Shown here: piece after piece, positions 25,610 to 33,085 of the stretch
How positions within the stretch are numbered: the first letter of the stretch is position 1
Layout: every line of letters starts with the position of its first letter
Assembly: GCA_017512675.1 (NCBI GenBank)
Contig: JAFWEY010000158.1
Span: forward strand, 1-33,214
DNA length: 33,214 bases
DNA from: Clostridia bacterium
GTDB taxonomy: Bacteria > Bacillota > Clostridia > Christensenellales > Aristaeellaceae
Reading direction: 5' to 3'
Program-made: the position numbers and the translations under genes
The notes under the pieces: generated by a model
The model's database searches: none
Told to the model about the DNA's origin: nothing
The model's input: the letters and a program-made list of their open reading frames with translations, nothing else

Positions 25610-26836
25610 ATGGAACGGTGGATTCTGCACTGCGACTGCAATGGCTTCTATGCGTCCGTGGAATGCATGGACAATCCGGCGCTGAACAGCGGGCCGATGG
25701 CTGTGGCCGGCGACCCCAAAAAGCGCACCGGCATCATTCTGGCCAAAAACGAACAGGCCAAAGCCTTTGGCGTCCGGACAGCGGAAACCGTATGGCAGGC
25801 ACTCAAAAAATGCCCGCAGCTGACGCTGGTTCCGCCGCGGCACGATCGCTATCGCGAGATCTCCCGGCGGGTCAACGCCATTTATCAGGAATACACGGAC
25901 CGGGTGGAGCCCTTCGGCATCGACGAAAGCTGGCTGGATGTGACGGAAACGCTGCCGCTTCTGGGAACGGACGCGCGCGCGCTGGCGGACCTTCTGCGAA
26001 AGCGGGTTCGCACCGAAATCGGAATAACGATTTCCGTCGGCGTGTCCTTCAACAAGGTCTTTGCCAAGCTGGGAAGCGATTTGAAAAAGCCCGACGCCAC
26101 CACCGTCGTCCTGCCCTCGGATTTCCGGGAAATCGTGTGGCCGCTTCCCGCGGAAAGCCTTCTATTCGTGGGGCGCCATACCTCCGAACGCTTCAGGCAG
26201 ATGGGCATCCGAACCATCGGCGACATCGCGCGTGCCGATCCGTCGCTTCTTCGGGAGCACCTCGGGAAAGCCGGCGACACGCTGTGGCGGTATGCCCACG
26301 GGCTGGACGACGATCCCGTCGCCCGCACCGGCGAGCGCGCCGCCGCCAAATCCATCGGAAACGGCCGCACGTTTCCCCGCGACCTGACGGAGGCGGCGGA
26401 TCTGGAAGGCGAGATTCTTGCCCACACGGACGCGGTGGCGGTTCAGCTTCGCCGCAGCCGGCAAAAATGCCGCACCGTGCAATTGGCCATCAAGTTTCCC
26501 GATCTGCACGTGATCAGCAGGCAGATGAAGCTTCCCAGGCCCTCGTACCTGCAGAAGGAAATCGCGGAAGGCGCCGTTCAGCTGCTGCGCAGGCACCGCG
26601 CGGCAAACGCGCCGGTTCGCGCTCTGACCGTCACCGCCGCCGACCTGGTCGGGGAAGACGCCTGGTTCGAGCAGACGAGCCTTTTCCCGGATCCGGACGA
26701 AGCCGCGCGCCGGCGACAGGAAACGCTGGAGAAGACGATGGACGACATCCGCAGCCGTTACGGCACGGACAGCATTACGCTGGGCGCGGGAATCGGGCAT
26801 TCTGCGTCTTCCGCCACAGGCGCAGACGATCCTTAG
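25610..26836 (+). CDS. dinB: DNA polymerase IV (Y family)
   Basis: Error-prone translesion DNA polymerase. 408 residues, with catalytic signatures HCDCNGFYASVE at the N-terminus and FGIDESWLDVT (metal-binding acidic residues), then SVGVSFNKVFAKLGSDLKKPD and the thumb motif GRHTSERFRQMGIRTIGDIA. The C-terminal little-finger domain runs from about 235. The final residues do not end in a recognisable beta-clamp motif, though QTSLFPD near residue 360 fits the QxxLF clamp-binding consensus. GGGAGGGG precedes the ATG. Confidence 0.94.
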   Translation: MERWILHCDCNGFYASVECMDNPALNSGPMAVAGDPKKRTGIILAKNEQAKAFGVRTAETVWQALKKCPQLTLVPPRHDRYREISRRVNAIYQEYTDRVEPFGIDESWLDVTETLPLLGTDARALADLLRKRVRTEIGITISVGVSFNKVFAKLGSDLKKPDATTVVLPSDFREIVWPLPAESLLFVGRHTSERFRQMGIRTIGDIARADPSLLREHLGKAGDTLWRYAHGLDDDPVARTGERAAAKSIGNGRTFPRDLTEAADLEGEILAHTDAVAVQLRRSRQKCRTVQLAIKFPDLHVISRQMKLPRPSYLQKEIAEGAVQLLRRHRAANAPVRALTVTAADLVGEDAWFEQTSLFPDPDEAARRRQETLEKTMDDIRSRYGTDSITLGAGIGHSASSATGADDP

Positions 26837-26852
26837 CGGCTGCTCCGGGCCG

Positions 26853-26893
26853 AAAAAAGCGCCGCCGCGGGAAAACCGTTCCTGCGGCGGCGG
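26853..26893. terminator. Bidirectional terminator between dinB and hxlB
   Basis: CGCCGCCGC (26860-26868) pairs with GCGGCGGCG (26884-26892), preceded on the left by six A residues, which act as a T-run for the leftward hxlB transcript. It lies between the two convergent stops. Confidence 0.75.
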
Positions 26894-26919
26894 ATGCGTT
26901 CCCGCTTTTGCCCGCGGCG

Positions 26920-27486
26920 TTACTCCAGGTTCGCGTGCCGCTTCATCAGCTCGGCATTTTTGGCGTCCAGGCCGCCGTCCCGGCCGGCGATGTCGATGAC
27001 CACGGAATCTCCGATCAGCAGCACGCTCTGCTCGAAGGTGTTCGCGCCGAGCTGGATCGTTTTTTCTTTTCCGTTTTCCACCTTTGTCGTGGCGGCATGC
27101 ACCTGCACAATCAGGTCCGCCAGTTCGCCGATCGGGGACGAGGGCCGGGTGGTGATCAGCGCCAGCTCCGCGCCGGCTTTTCTGCACCTGCGGGCGATCT
27201 CAACCAGCGTGCCGGTGGAGCCGCTGCCGGAAGCGATGATCAGCAGATCTCCCGGTTCGATGGCCGGGGTTACCGTTTCGCCGACCACATAGGCGGTAAA
27301 TCCCATATGCATCAGCCGCATGGCCATTCCCCGGATCATCAGGAGCGAGCGCCCGGCGCCCGCCACAAAAACGCGGCGCGCCGCCAGAATCGCTTTTTCC
27401 AGGTCCTGCAGCTCCTCTTCCTTCAGGCCCGTAAAGCAGGCGCGCAGCTCATCGGTCACATCCGCAAGAATCTGTTTGACACTCAT
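26920..27486 (-). CDS. hxlB: 6-phospho-3-hexuloisomerase
   Basis: Isomerises D-arabino-3-hexulose-6-phosphate to fructose-6-phosphate in the ribulose monophosphate pathway. 188 residues form a single SIS sugar-isomerase domain: ARRVFVAGAGRSLLMIRGMAMRLMHMGF, VVGETVTPAIEPGDLLIIASGSGST and the C-terminal FEQSVLLIGDSVVI. The ATG overlaps the hxlA stop by 4 bases, so the two are coupled. The pair can fix formaldehyde or, in reverse, make ribulose-5-phosphate. Confidence 0.93.
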   Translation of the reverse strand: MSVKQILADVTDELRACFTGLKEEELQDLEKAILAARRVFVAGAGRSLLMIRGMAMRLMHMGFTAYVVGETVTPAIEPGDLLIIASGSGSTGTLVEIARRCRKAGAELALITTRPSSPIGELADLIVQVHAATTKVENGKEKTIQLGANTFEQSVLLIGDSVVIDIAGRDGGLDAKNAELMKRHANLE

Positions 27487-28112
27487 ACCCCAATCGCTCC
27501 CTTCATTTCGATTACCGCCTGCCGGATATCCGGCGCGCTGTATAGGGCGCTGCCCGCAATAATGATGCCGGGCCGCAGCGCTTTATACTGATCGATGGTT
27601 TCCATCTTTATGCCGCCGGCGACGCCCGCCTTTGCCGAGTCGATCGCGCTGACGATTTCCTTCAGATCCCGCAGCGGAGTGCGCCCCAGCTTTTGCATGT
27701 CCGTGCCGGTATGCACGCAGACGTAATCGGCTCCCATCTGTTCCACTTCGCGGGAACGCGCCGGGATATCCCGAACGCACATCAGATCCACCAGCACCTC
27801 GCTGCCGAAGCCGTGGGCCGTGTCGATGACCTCCCGGATCGTCGTATTGTCGGACACCGCCAGCACGGTAATGATATCCGCGCCGGCTTCGCACAGATAC
27901 GTCGCCTCCAGCGCGCCGCCGTCCATGATCTTGCTGTCGGCCAGCACGGTCATTTGGGGGTACTTTTCCTTCAGCGCGCGCACCGGCGCCACGCCCTCCC
28001 GCATGATGACAGGAGTGCCGACTTCGTAGATGTCGATTACATCGTGAATCATGTCGGCGATTTCCAGAATCCTTTTCGTGTCCGCGACGTCCACGGCAAT
28101 CTGCAGCTTCAT
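27483..28112 (-). CDS. hxlA: 3-hexulose-6-phosphate synthase
   Basis: Aldol condensation of formaldehyde with ribulose-5-phosphate. 209 residues of the OMP-decarboxylase superfamily barrel: LQIAVDVADTKRILEIA, IYEVGTPVI, the DxKxxD motif as Asp59-Lys61-Asp64 (ADSKIMDGG), VHTGTDMQKLGRTP and the phosphate-binding GVAGGIK with IIIAGSALYSA. KDPG-aldolase-like KGPDC relatives (ulaD/sgbH) are similar, but the adjacent hxlB supports this call. A purine-rich AAAGGAA precedes the ATG. No clear minus-strand promoter was found in 28113-28396. Confidence 0.92.
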   Translation of the reverse strand: MKLQIAVDVADTKRILEIADMIHDVIDIYEVGTPVIMREGVAPVRALKEKYPQMTVLADSKIMDGGALEATYLCEAGADIITVLAVSDNTTIREVIDTAHGFGSEVLVDLMCVRDIPARSREVEQMGADYVCVHTGTDMQKLGRTPLRDLKEIVSAIDSAKAGVAGGIKMETIDQYKALRPGIIIAGSALYSAPDIRQAVIEMKGAIGV

Positions 28113-28211
28113 ACGTTCCTTTCCTTTCGCCGGTTATCCGGTGCAGGCCGTTCGGTCGGCTCCTCTTGCGCCGCCCGGGCAGAACCCGCCCGCAGCAAAA
28201 GAATAGCGCAT

Positions 28212-28229
28212 CTTTCGCCCTCACGAAAG
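28212..28229. promoter_or_regulatory. Inverted repeat upstream of hxlA
   Basis: CTTTCG (28212-28217) and CGAAAG (28224-28229) form a 6-bp inverted repeat with a 6-base spacer, about 100 bases upstream of hxlA and 170 upstream of the divergent HAD gene. It may be an operator or a small hairpin. No regulator gene is adjacent. Confidence 0.3.
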
Positions 28230-28339
28230 AATCAAATGTTTCAATTTGCGTAACCTTTCGGTTGCATGCCGCGCGGCAGCGCGCTTTGCCGGCAAGCCAG
28301 CCGACGTCCCCGGCATATCTGCGTTTAACCCACTATATC

Positions 28340-28368
28340 TTGCGTATTTTGCGTGAGTGTGCTACAAT
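28340..28368 (+). promoter_or_regulatory. Sigma-A promoter of the HAD-C39-C39-kinase operon
   Basis: TTGCGT (28340-28345), a 17-base spacer ending TGC and TACAAT (28363-28368) give a good extended promoter about 29 bases before the HAD ATG. Confidence 0.7.
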
Positions 28369-28396
28369 GACATCCAAAAATTGCGGGTGAGGCACA

Positions 28397-29056
28397 ATGC
28401 ATATCAGGGCTGCGGTATTTGATCTGGACGGTACGCTTCTGGACACGCTGGACGATTTGACGGACAGCGTCAATTACGCGCTCGCGCGAAGCGGCTTTCC
28501 GCTCCGAACGAGGGAGGAAGTCCGGCAATTTGTCGGGAACGGCGTGCGCAGGCTGGCGGAGCGGGCGGTTCCCCCGGGAACCGGGGATGAGACTCTGTCC
28601 GGGTTCCTTGCCTGCTTCCGCGCCCATTACGCCGAAAACATGACCAACAAAACCGCGCCGTATCCGGGCGTTTGCGAGGCGCTGGCGGAACTCAAAAAAG
28701 CCGGCATCCGCACGGCGATCGTTTCCAACAAGTTTGACGGCGCCGTAAAGGGCCTGTGGCGCAGGTATTTTCCGGACACCGTGGACGATGCGCTGGGAGA
28801 GCGGGACGGAACCCCCAAAAAGCCGGATCCCGCGCTGCTGCTCGAGGCCCTTGAGCGCCTGCGGGTCCTTCCCGGGGAAGCCGTCTACATCGGAGATTCC
28901 GACGTGGACGTGGAAACGGCGCGCAACGCGGGCGTTCCCTGCATCGCGGCGGCGTGGGGATTCCGCTCCGAGGAGAGCCTCAGGGCGGCTCGGCCCATGG
29001 CAATCGCGAACGCGCCCATGGATTGGATCGATCTGCTGAAAGGAATGAATGCATGA
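28397..29056 (+). CDS. HAD-superfamily phosphatase (phosphoglycolate phosphatase-like)
   Basis: 219 residues. The catalytic motif FDLDGTLLDT places the nucleophile at Asp9 and the acid/base at Asp11. IVSNK is motif II, KKPDPALL motif III and YIGDSDVDVETARNAG motif IV, with a helical cap between. This is the Gph/PgmB-like subgroup, so the substrate is a small phosphorylated metabolite that sequence alone does not settle. The stop overlaps the next start by 4 bases (ATGA), making it the first gene of an operon. Confidence 0.88.
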   Translation: MHIRAAVFDLDGTLLDTLDDLTDSVNYALARSGFPLRTREEVRQFVGNGVRRLAERAVPPGTGDETLSGFLACFRAHYAENMTNKTAPYPGVCEALAELKKAGIRTAIVSNKFDGAVKGLWRRYFPDTVDDALGERDGTPKKPDPALLLEALERLRVLPGEAVYIGDSDVDVETARNAGVPCIAAAWGFRSEESLRAARPMAIANAPMDWIDLLKGMNA

Positions 29057-29748
29057 AGCGGAGATTCGCGTTTCTCCTTGCGCTCTGGCTTGTTTTCTGC
29101 GGCGGAGCGCACGCGGCGGCAAATGTCAGCCCGGCCGCGCTTGCGACCGTGCCCCTTTTGCTGCAAAAGGAATACGACGAGCCGATCACCATCAAAAGCG
29201 GGGCCCGAAAATCGGTCAGCAGCAGCGGCTGCGGCGCGGTATGCCTTTCGATGGCGGCGTCCTACCTCAGTCCGCGCATCGAGCAGACGCCGGTCAGCGT
29301 ATTCCAGTGGGCGGTGGATCACGAGCTCTATCAGGGAAACGGCCTCCAGCCGGACTCGATGAGTGCGCTGGCTGCGTCGCTGAACATGGACTGCCGATGG
29401 GTGGACGGCAAAACGCCTTCCGGGCTGCTGGCGGTCACCGCGGCGCTGGAAAAGGGCTTCCCGGTGATCGGACGCATGGGCGCCGGAACCTTTACCCGGC
29501 GCGGGCACTATATCCTGCTCCGCGGCTTTGACAGCGACGGAAAGGTCATGGTCAACGACCCCGCCAGCGAAGAGCGCAGTCAGGTAAGCTACGACCTGAG
29601 CATGATCGCGCGGCAAACCCGGGAGGAGCAGTCTTTTCTGATCCTGACCACAACCATCATCTATCCCGGCGACAGCTTCCTGGCGTCGGGCCGGCAGGAA
29701 GTACAGGCGGCAGACAATGAGACGGCAGAAATCGACGCGGGTTCGTGA
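29053..29748 (+). CDS. Exported C39-like cysteine peptidase, copy 1
   Basis: 231 residues from the ATG at 29053. A signal peptide fills residues 1-22 (RFAFLLALWLVFCGGAHA). The papain-like C39_2-type pattern is complete: SSSGCGAVCLSMAASYL with Cys60 as likely nucleophile, GHYILLRG with His152 and VNDPAS with Asp169. Such proteins are often processing or cell-wall peptidases of unknown target. It is translationally coupled to the HAD gene and overlaps the following paralogue by 32 bases. The last 20 or so residues lie beyond the fold and may be a tail. Confidence 0.83.
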   Translation: MKRRFAFLLALWLVFCGGAHAAANVSPAALATVPLLLQKEYDEPITIKSGARKSVSSSGCGAVCLSMAASYLSPRIEQTPVSVFQWAVDHELYQGNGLQPDSMSALAASLNMDCRWVDGKTPSGLLAVTAALEKGFPVIGRMGAGTFTRRGHYILLRGFDSDGKVMVNDPASEERSQVSYDLSMIARQTREEQSFLILTTTIIYPGDSFLASGRQEVQAADNETAEIDAGS

Positions 29749-30355
29749 CGGAAGGCTGCGCGCTTTCCGGATCGCCGCTTTTCTGTGCCTGGCGGCCTGC
29801 ATTCTGTCCACTGTGCTCGTCAGCCGGCATCCGGACATCAGCGCGGAAAATCTCGCCGGGATTCCTCTCCTTTTGCAGGGAAACTACCCGCAGCCGGTGG
29901 CGGTGATCGAAGGCAAGGCGCGTTCGGTAAAATCCAGCGGCTGCGGCGCGGTCTGCATGGCCATGGCGATCCGCTACCTGACGGACAGGGAAGAGGATCC
30001 GCAGGACTGGTTTCTCTGGGCGTACGAAAACGGCTATTATCACGGGGACGGTCTGGGGCATGAAGCCCTCAGCGCAATGGCGAAACTGTGTCATCTGCGA
30101 AGCGACTGGGTCGGGCGCAGCGAATCGGACAGGGTACTCCGGGCGCTGAAGAGCGGCTGGCCGGTCATCGCCCATATGGATCGGGGGACGTTCACCCGAA
30201 ACGGGCACTATATTCTGCTGCGCGGCGTCCTTGAAAACGGAAAAATCCTGGTCAACGACCCGGCAAGCCGCAAGCGAAGCAGTGTATCCTACGATTTTTC
30301 GCTGATTCTGGACGAAATGAAAACGAACACCGGCCTTTTGATCCTTTCGATCTGA
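29717..30355 (+). CDS. Membrane-anchored C39-like cysteine peptidase, copy 2
   Basis: 212 residues. It is a paralogue of the preceding protein: PLLLQGNYPQP, SSGCGAVCMAMAIRYL (Cys76), RNGHYILLRG (His164) and VNDPAS (Asp181) align throughout. The N-terminus differs: a basic start followed by a hydrophobic segment at about 18-36, with no clear cleavage site, suggesting an anchor facing outward. The start overlaps copy 1 by 32 bases and has only a poor ribosome binding site, so translation may depend on coupling. The pair arose by duplication and has since diverged. Confidence 0.8.
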   Translation: MRRQKSTRVRDGRLRAFRIAAFLCLAACILSTVLVSRHPDISAENLAGIPLLLQGNYPQPVAVIEGKARSVKSSGCGAVCMAMAIRYLTDREEDPQDWFLWAYENGYYHGDGLGHEALSAMAKLCHLRSDWVGRSESDRVLRALKSGWPVIAHMDRGTFTRNGHYILLRGVLENGKILVNDPASRKRSSVSYDFSLILDEMKTNTGLLILSI

Positions 30356-30382
30356 CAGGCGCGGCGCCGAAGGAGGAGAACC

Positions 30383-31576
30383 TTGAAGCTACTGATATGC
30401 AACGCCGGAAGCACTTCGCTGAAGTTCAAATTGTGGGAAATGCCGCAGGAAACGGCGCTGGCGGAAGGCAAAGTGGAACGCATCGGGCTGGGAGACGCGA
30501 TTTTCACCTACAGAAACCCGGCGCTGTCCTTCGAAGAGAAGCTGGAACGCCGGAACATCATGACCTATACAGAGGGAATATCGATGTTCCTTTCGCATCT
30601 GACGGACCCGCGCTGCGGTGCGGTGCCCTCCATGGACGCGGTGGAAGCCGTCGGATTCAAAACGGTGCTCAGCAAGGATCACTACGGCGTGCATCGGATC
30701 GATTCCGCGGTAAAGGCCGGGATGCGCGCCTATTTCACCGTGGCGCCGGCCCACAACGGGCCATACCTGGAAGCCATCGAGGTGTTTGAAAAGCTTCTGC
30801 CGGGGAAACCGCTGGTGGGCGTGTTCGAAACCGCTTTCCACAGAAGCATTCCCGAATACCGCCGGCAGTTCGCGCTGCCTGCCGAGTGGACGGAGAAATA
30901 CGGCCTCAGGCGCATGGGCTATCACGGCGCATCCCACGGGTATATCGCGGAAAAAACCGGAAAAACCGGCAGAGTGATTTCCTGCCATCTGGGCGGCAGC
31001 TCCTCCATTTGCGCGATCCGCGACGGCGTCAGCATCGACAACAGCTTTGCCCTTTCGCTGCAGGCGGGCATGCCTCACAACAACCGTGTCGGCGATCTGG
31101 ACGCCTATGTCGTGCTGTACCTTCTGAAGGAAGGCCTGTCCTGGGAGGAGATCGAGCACGGGCTGAACGGGGAAGGCGGTTTGAAGGGCGTCAGCGGAAC
31201 CACCGGCGATATGCGCGACCTGACGCGTGCCATGGACGAGGGCAGTGACCGGGCCAGGCTGGCTTTCGATATGTACGTGGATTCCATCGTGCGGTACATC
31301 GGTTCGTACCACGTGTTCCTCGGCGGGCTCGACACCCTGGTGTTTACCGGCGGCATCGGGGAAAACAGCGCCAGGCTTCGGCAGGCCGTCTGCGCGAGGC
31401 TCGCGTGCCTCGGCGTCAGGATCGATCCCGAAAAGAACGAAGGGGGAGAACCGGAGCGGGTGATCTCCGCGGAGGATTCTCCGGTCACCGTACGGGTCAT
31501 CCCGGCGGGCGAGGAATGGATGGTCGCTCGGGCCGCGTACCGCCATTTGACCGAATCCCGGCCCTGCGGCCGGTAA
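30383..31576 (+). CDS. Divergent acetate kinase family protein
   Basis: 397 residues from a TTG start with AAGGAGGAG 5 bases upstream. The acetate/sugar kinase fold is clear: CNAGSTSLKFKLWE, YFTVAPAHNGPYLEAI, YGLRRMGYHGASHGYIAEKTG, HLGGSSSICAI, FTGGIGENSARLR and PAGEEWMVARAAY. Residues equivalent to the active-site set of known AckA are His124, His181 and Arg235, but the usual Arg of VGHRVVHGG is Lys93 in VGFKTVLSK and the Asp of VFDTAFH is Glu149. The loop NSFALSLQAGMPHNNRVGDLD also departs from the TSMGFTPLEG type. It may act on acetate, propionate or another acyl or small substrate. It closes the HAD-C39-C39 operon. Confidence 0.8.
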   Translation: MKLLICNAGSTSLKFKLWEMPQETALAEGKVERIGLGDAIFTYRNPALSFEEKLERRNIMTYTEGISMFLSHLTDPRCGAVPSMDAVEAVGFKTVLSKDHYGVHRIDSAVKAGMRAYFTVAPAHNGPYLEAIEVFEKLLPGKPLVGVFETAFHRSIPEYRRQFALPAEWTEKYGLRRMGYHGASHGYIAEKTGKTGRVISCHLGGSSSICAIRDGVSIDNSFALSLQAGMPHNNRVGDLDAYVVLYLLKEGLSWEEIEHGLNGEGGLKGVSGTTGDMRDLTRAMDEGSDRARLAFDMYVDSIVRYIGSYHVFLGGLDTLVFTGGIGENSARLRQAVCARLACLGVRIDPEKNEGGEPERVISAEDSPVTVRVIPAGEEWMVARAAYRHLTESRPCGR

Positions 31577-31618
31577 CGCCGATTCCCGCGGCGCGGCAGA
31601 AGCCTTGAGATTTGCAAA

Positions 31619-31649
31619 ACGGATGCCGGCATGCGCCGGCATCCGTTTT
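31619..31649. terminator. Bidirectional terminator after the kinase-like gene
   Basis: A perfect 12-bp stem (31619-31630 with 31635-31646) with an ATGC loop is followed by TTTTC on the right and preceded by AAAA on the left. It terminates both the kinase-like operon and the leftward phosphatase gene. Confidence 0.85.
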
Positions 31650-31670
31650 CGCCGCCCGCCTTTCCTCACT

Positions 31671-32132
31671 TCAGCAGCCGTTCTTCAGCAGCCGTTCCAT
31701 CAGCCCGGCGCATCCCGCGTGTATATCCCGCCACGCCGCCTCAAAATCGCCGCTGTACCACGGATCCTCGATATCGCGGTCCAGGCCGCAATACTCCCCG
31801 AGCAGGTGAATTTTCCCGTCCGGGTCCCCGCCCATTTCCCGGCGCATGTTGACGAGATTTCGCCGGTCCATGCCGATCAGCAGATCGTAGTCCCGATAAT
31901 CGCGCTTTTCCAGGTGCCTGGCCAGCTTGCCGGCGCAGGAAATGCCGTGCTCCGCCAGCTTGCGGCGCGCAGGCGGATACACGGGATTCCCGATTTCCTC
32001 ATAGCTGGTGGCGGCGGACGCGATCTCAAACCGGTCCGCCAGATGCGCCCTTTCGGCCATGTCCTTCAGAATGAATTCCGCCATCGGCGAACGGCAGATG
32101 TTGCCGTGGCATACGAACAGCACGCGAATCAT
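31671..32132 (-). CDS. Low-molecular-weight protein tyrosine phosphatase
   Basis: 153 residues with the catalytic P-loop VCHGNICRSPMAE at the N-terminus (Cys8, Arg14) and the acid loop DPWY with Asp123. Length and motifs fit the LMW-PTP family, which acts on tyrosine or arginine phosphate in the cytoplasm. The ATG at 32132 has GGGGGTG 7 bases upstream, and the longer open frame runs into the repeat element. No kinase partner is beside it. Confidence 0.92.
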   Translation of the reverse strand: MIRVLFVCHGNICRSPMAEFILKDMAERAHLADRFEIASAATSYEEIGNPVYPPARRKLAEHGISCAGKLARHLEKRDYRDYDLLIGMDRRNLVNMRREMGGDPDGKIHLLGEYCGLDRDIEDPWYSGDFEAAWRDIHAGCAGLMERLLKNGC

Positions 32133-32170
32133 GTTAAACACCCCCTGTTGCCGTGATGCTTCATCCCGTC

Positions 32171-32247
32171 TTAAGGCAATACCGCACAAATCAAGCGGCC
32201 GCCGGCGAGCGCCCGCAGCGCGCGATGAAGCCTGCGGCGCTGCCTTA
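32171..32247. mobile_element. Short MITE-like copy (77 bp)
   Basis: The left end TTAAGGCAATACCGCACAAAT is identical to the 8671 element for 21 bases, then diverges. The right end, read on the minus strand, is TAAGGCAGCGCCGC, matching 12 of 14 bases of the left end. The interior is a short GC-rich stretch unlike the long copies. It lies 39 bases upstream of the LMW phosphatase start, so it could supply or separate promoter sequence. Confidence 0.55.
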
Positions 32248-32857
32248 CTGCCCGTCCGCATCGACTGATGATGCCGTTCGGCAGGGCCTATTATACACGA
32301 TGAATGTGAATTCCTGAGGGTCCGGAAGGATCGGCGCTTTCCTGCGGATCCCGCGGCATCCGGCGGCCGAAAACGGCTTCCGGCCGAAGCGCAGTTCGCT
32401 CCGGTCCCATCGTCCGCGGCCATAAAGCGGACAGCGCAATCAGCATGCCGTCCCTGCCGCCGGGTGTGCCGCCAATCCATCCGCCCGGCGCAGTGATGGC
32501 GAACTGAATCCCGGCAGGTCTGCCGGAAGCCCCGCACCGGAACCGGCTTTCTTTCACGGGGGCAAAACAAAACATATTGGGCGGCACAATTGGGGGCAAT
32601 CTCGGAAGTGCGGTTGCAGAATCTGCTTTTGTCTGATAATATGTACCCGGCCCGCCTGTGACGAAACCACAGCTTCGCATTGCATTTCGTCCCGCGGAGC
32701 CGCCGGGCGGGGGAAAGAAGCGCAGCGGCAGCCTGCAGCCCTACGGCGGCGGACGTTTTGAGGAAGCGCGGGAAATCCTTTGCGGGGGCAGGAGCCGGAA
32801 CATGGTGCCGGGCAAAAAAACGGAGCGGTCAGACCGCCGGAAACACGGAGCGGCAGT
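32248..32857. other. Gene-free stretch
   Basis: Several open frames cross this stretch on both strands but none has a convincing start, ribosome binding site or family resemblance. It may contain a decayed gene; the minus-strand frame 32291-32680 is the longest but looks non-coding. A promoter-like signal at 32614-32642 points rightward. No repeat or RNA family was recognised. Confidence 0.5.
32614..32642 (+). promoter_or_regulatory. Probable promoter of the small membrane protein and ybjQ-like genes
   Basis: TTGCAG (32614-32619), a 17-base spacer and TAATAT (32637-32642). It would give a leader of about 210 bases before the ATG at 32858. The leader is GC-rich and could fold, but I recognise no riboswitch. 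Confidence 0.5.
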
Positions 32858-33085
32858 ATGAACAAGCACAGGAAAAAGATGATCGCGCCGATCGTCATCA
32901 CAGGGATCGTCGTGGTGTATTTCTGCATCTATTTTGGGGCCGCGATATCGCTGGTGGAGAATCCCCTATTCAAGTGGCTGCTGGGGATCGTTCCCGCGCT
33001 CCTCGGCGCGGCAATGACAGGTGTTTGCATTCAGAGAATCAGGGAAATCAAAGGAGGAGAAGAGGATGATCTTGGTCAATACTGA
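32858..33085 (+). CDS. Small membrane protein
   Basis: 75 residues from an ATG with GGAG 9 bases upstream. There are two hydrophobic segments, about 9-29 (IAPIVITGIVVVYFCIYFGAA) and about 38-58 (FKWLLGIVPALLGAAMTGVCI), joined by a short loop and followed by a charged tail (RIREIKGGEEDD). The family is not recognised. It overlaps the next gene by 20 bases, so the two are probably co-expressed. Confidence 0.7.
   Translation: MNKHRKKMIAPIVITGIVVVYFCIYFGAAISLVENPLFKWLLGIVPALLGAAMTGVCIQRIREIKGGEEDDLGQY

Noticed and set aside
25618..27591. 657-codon plus-strand frame over dinB and hxlB
   Set aside because: It crosses two genes of opposite strand and a terminator and has no plausible start signal.
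32291..32680. 129-codon minus-strand frame in the gene-free stretch
   Set aside because: It has no ribosome binding site and no recognised family, and other frames of similar length overlap it. It cannot be told from chance in GC-rich DNA.
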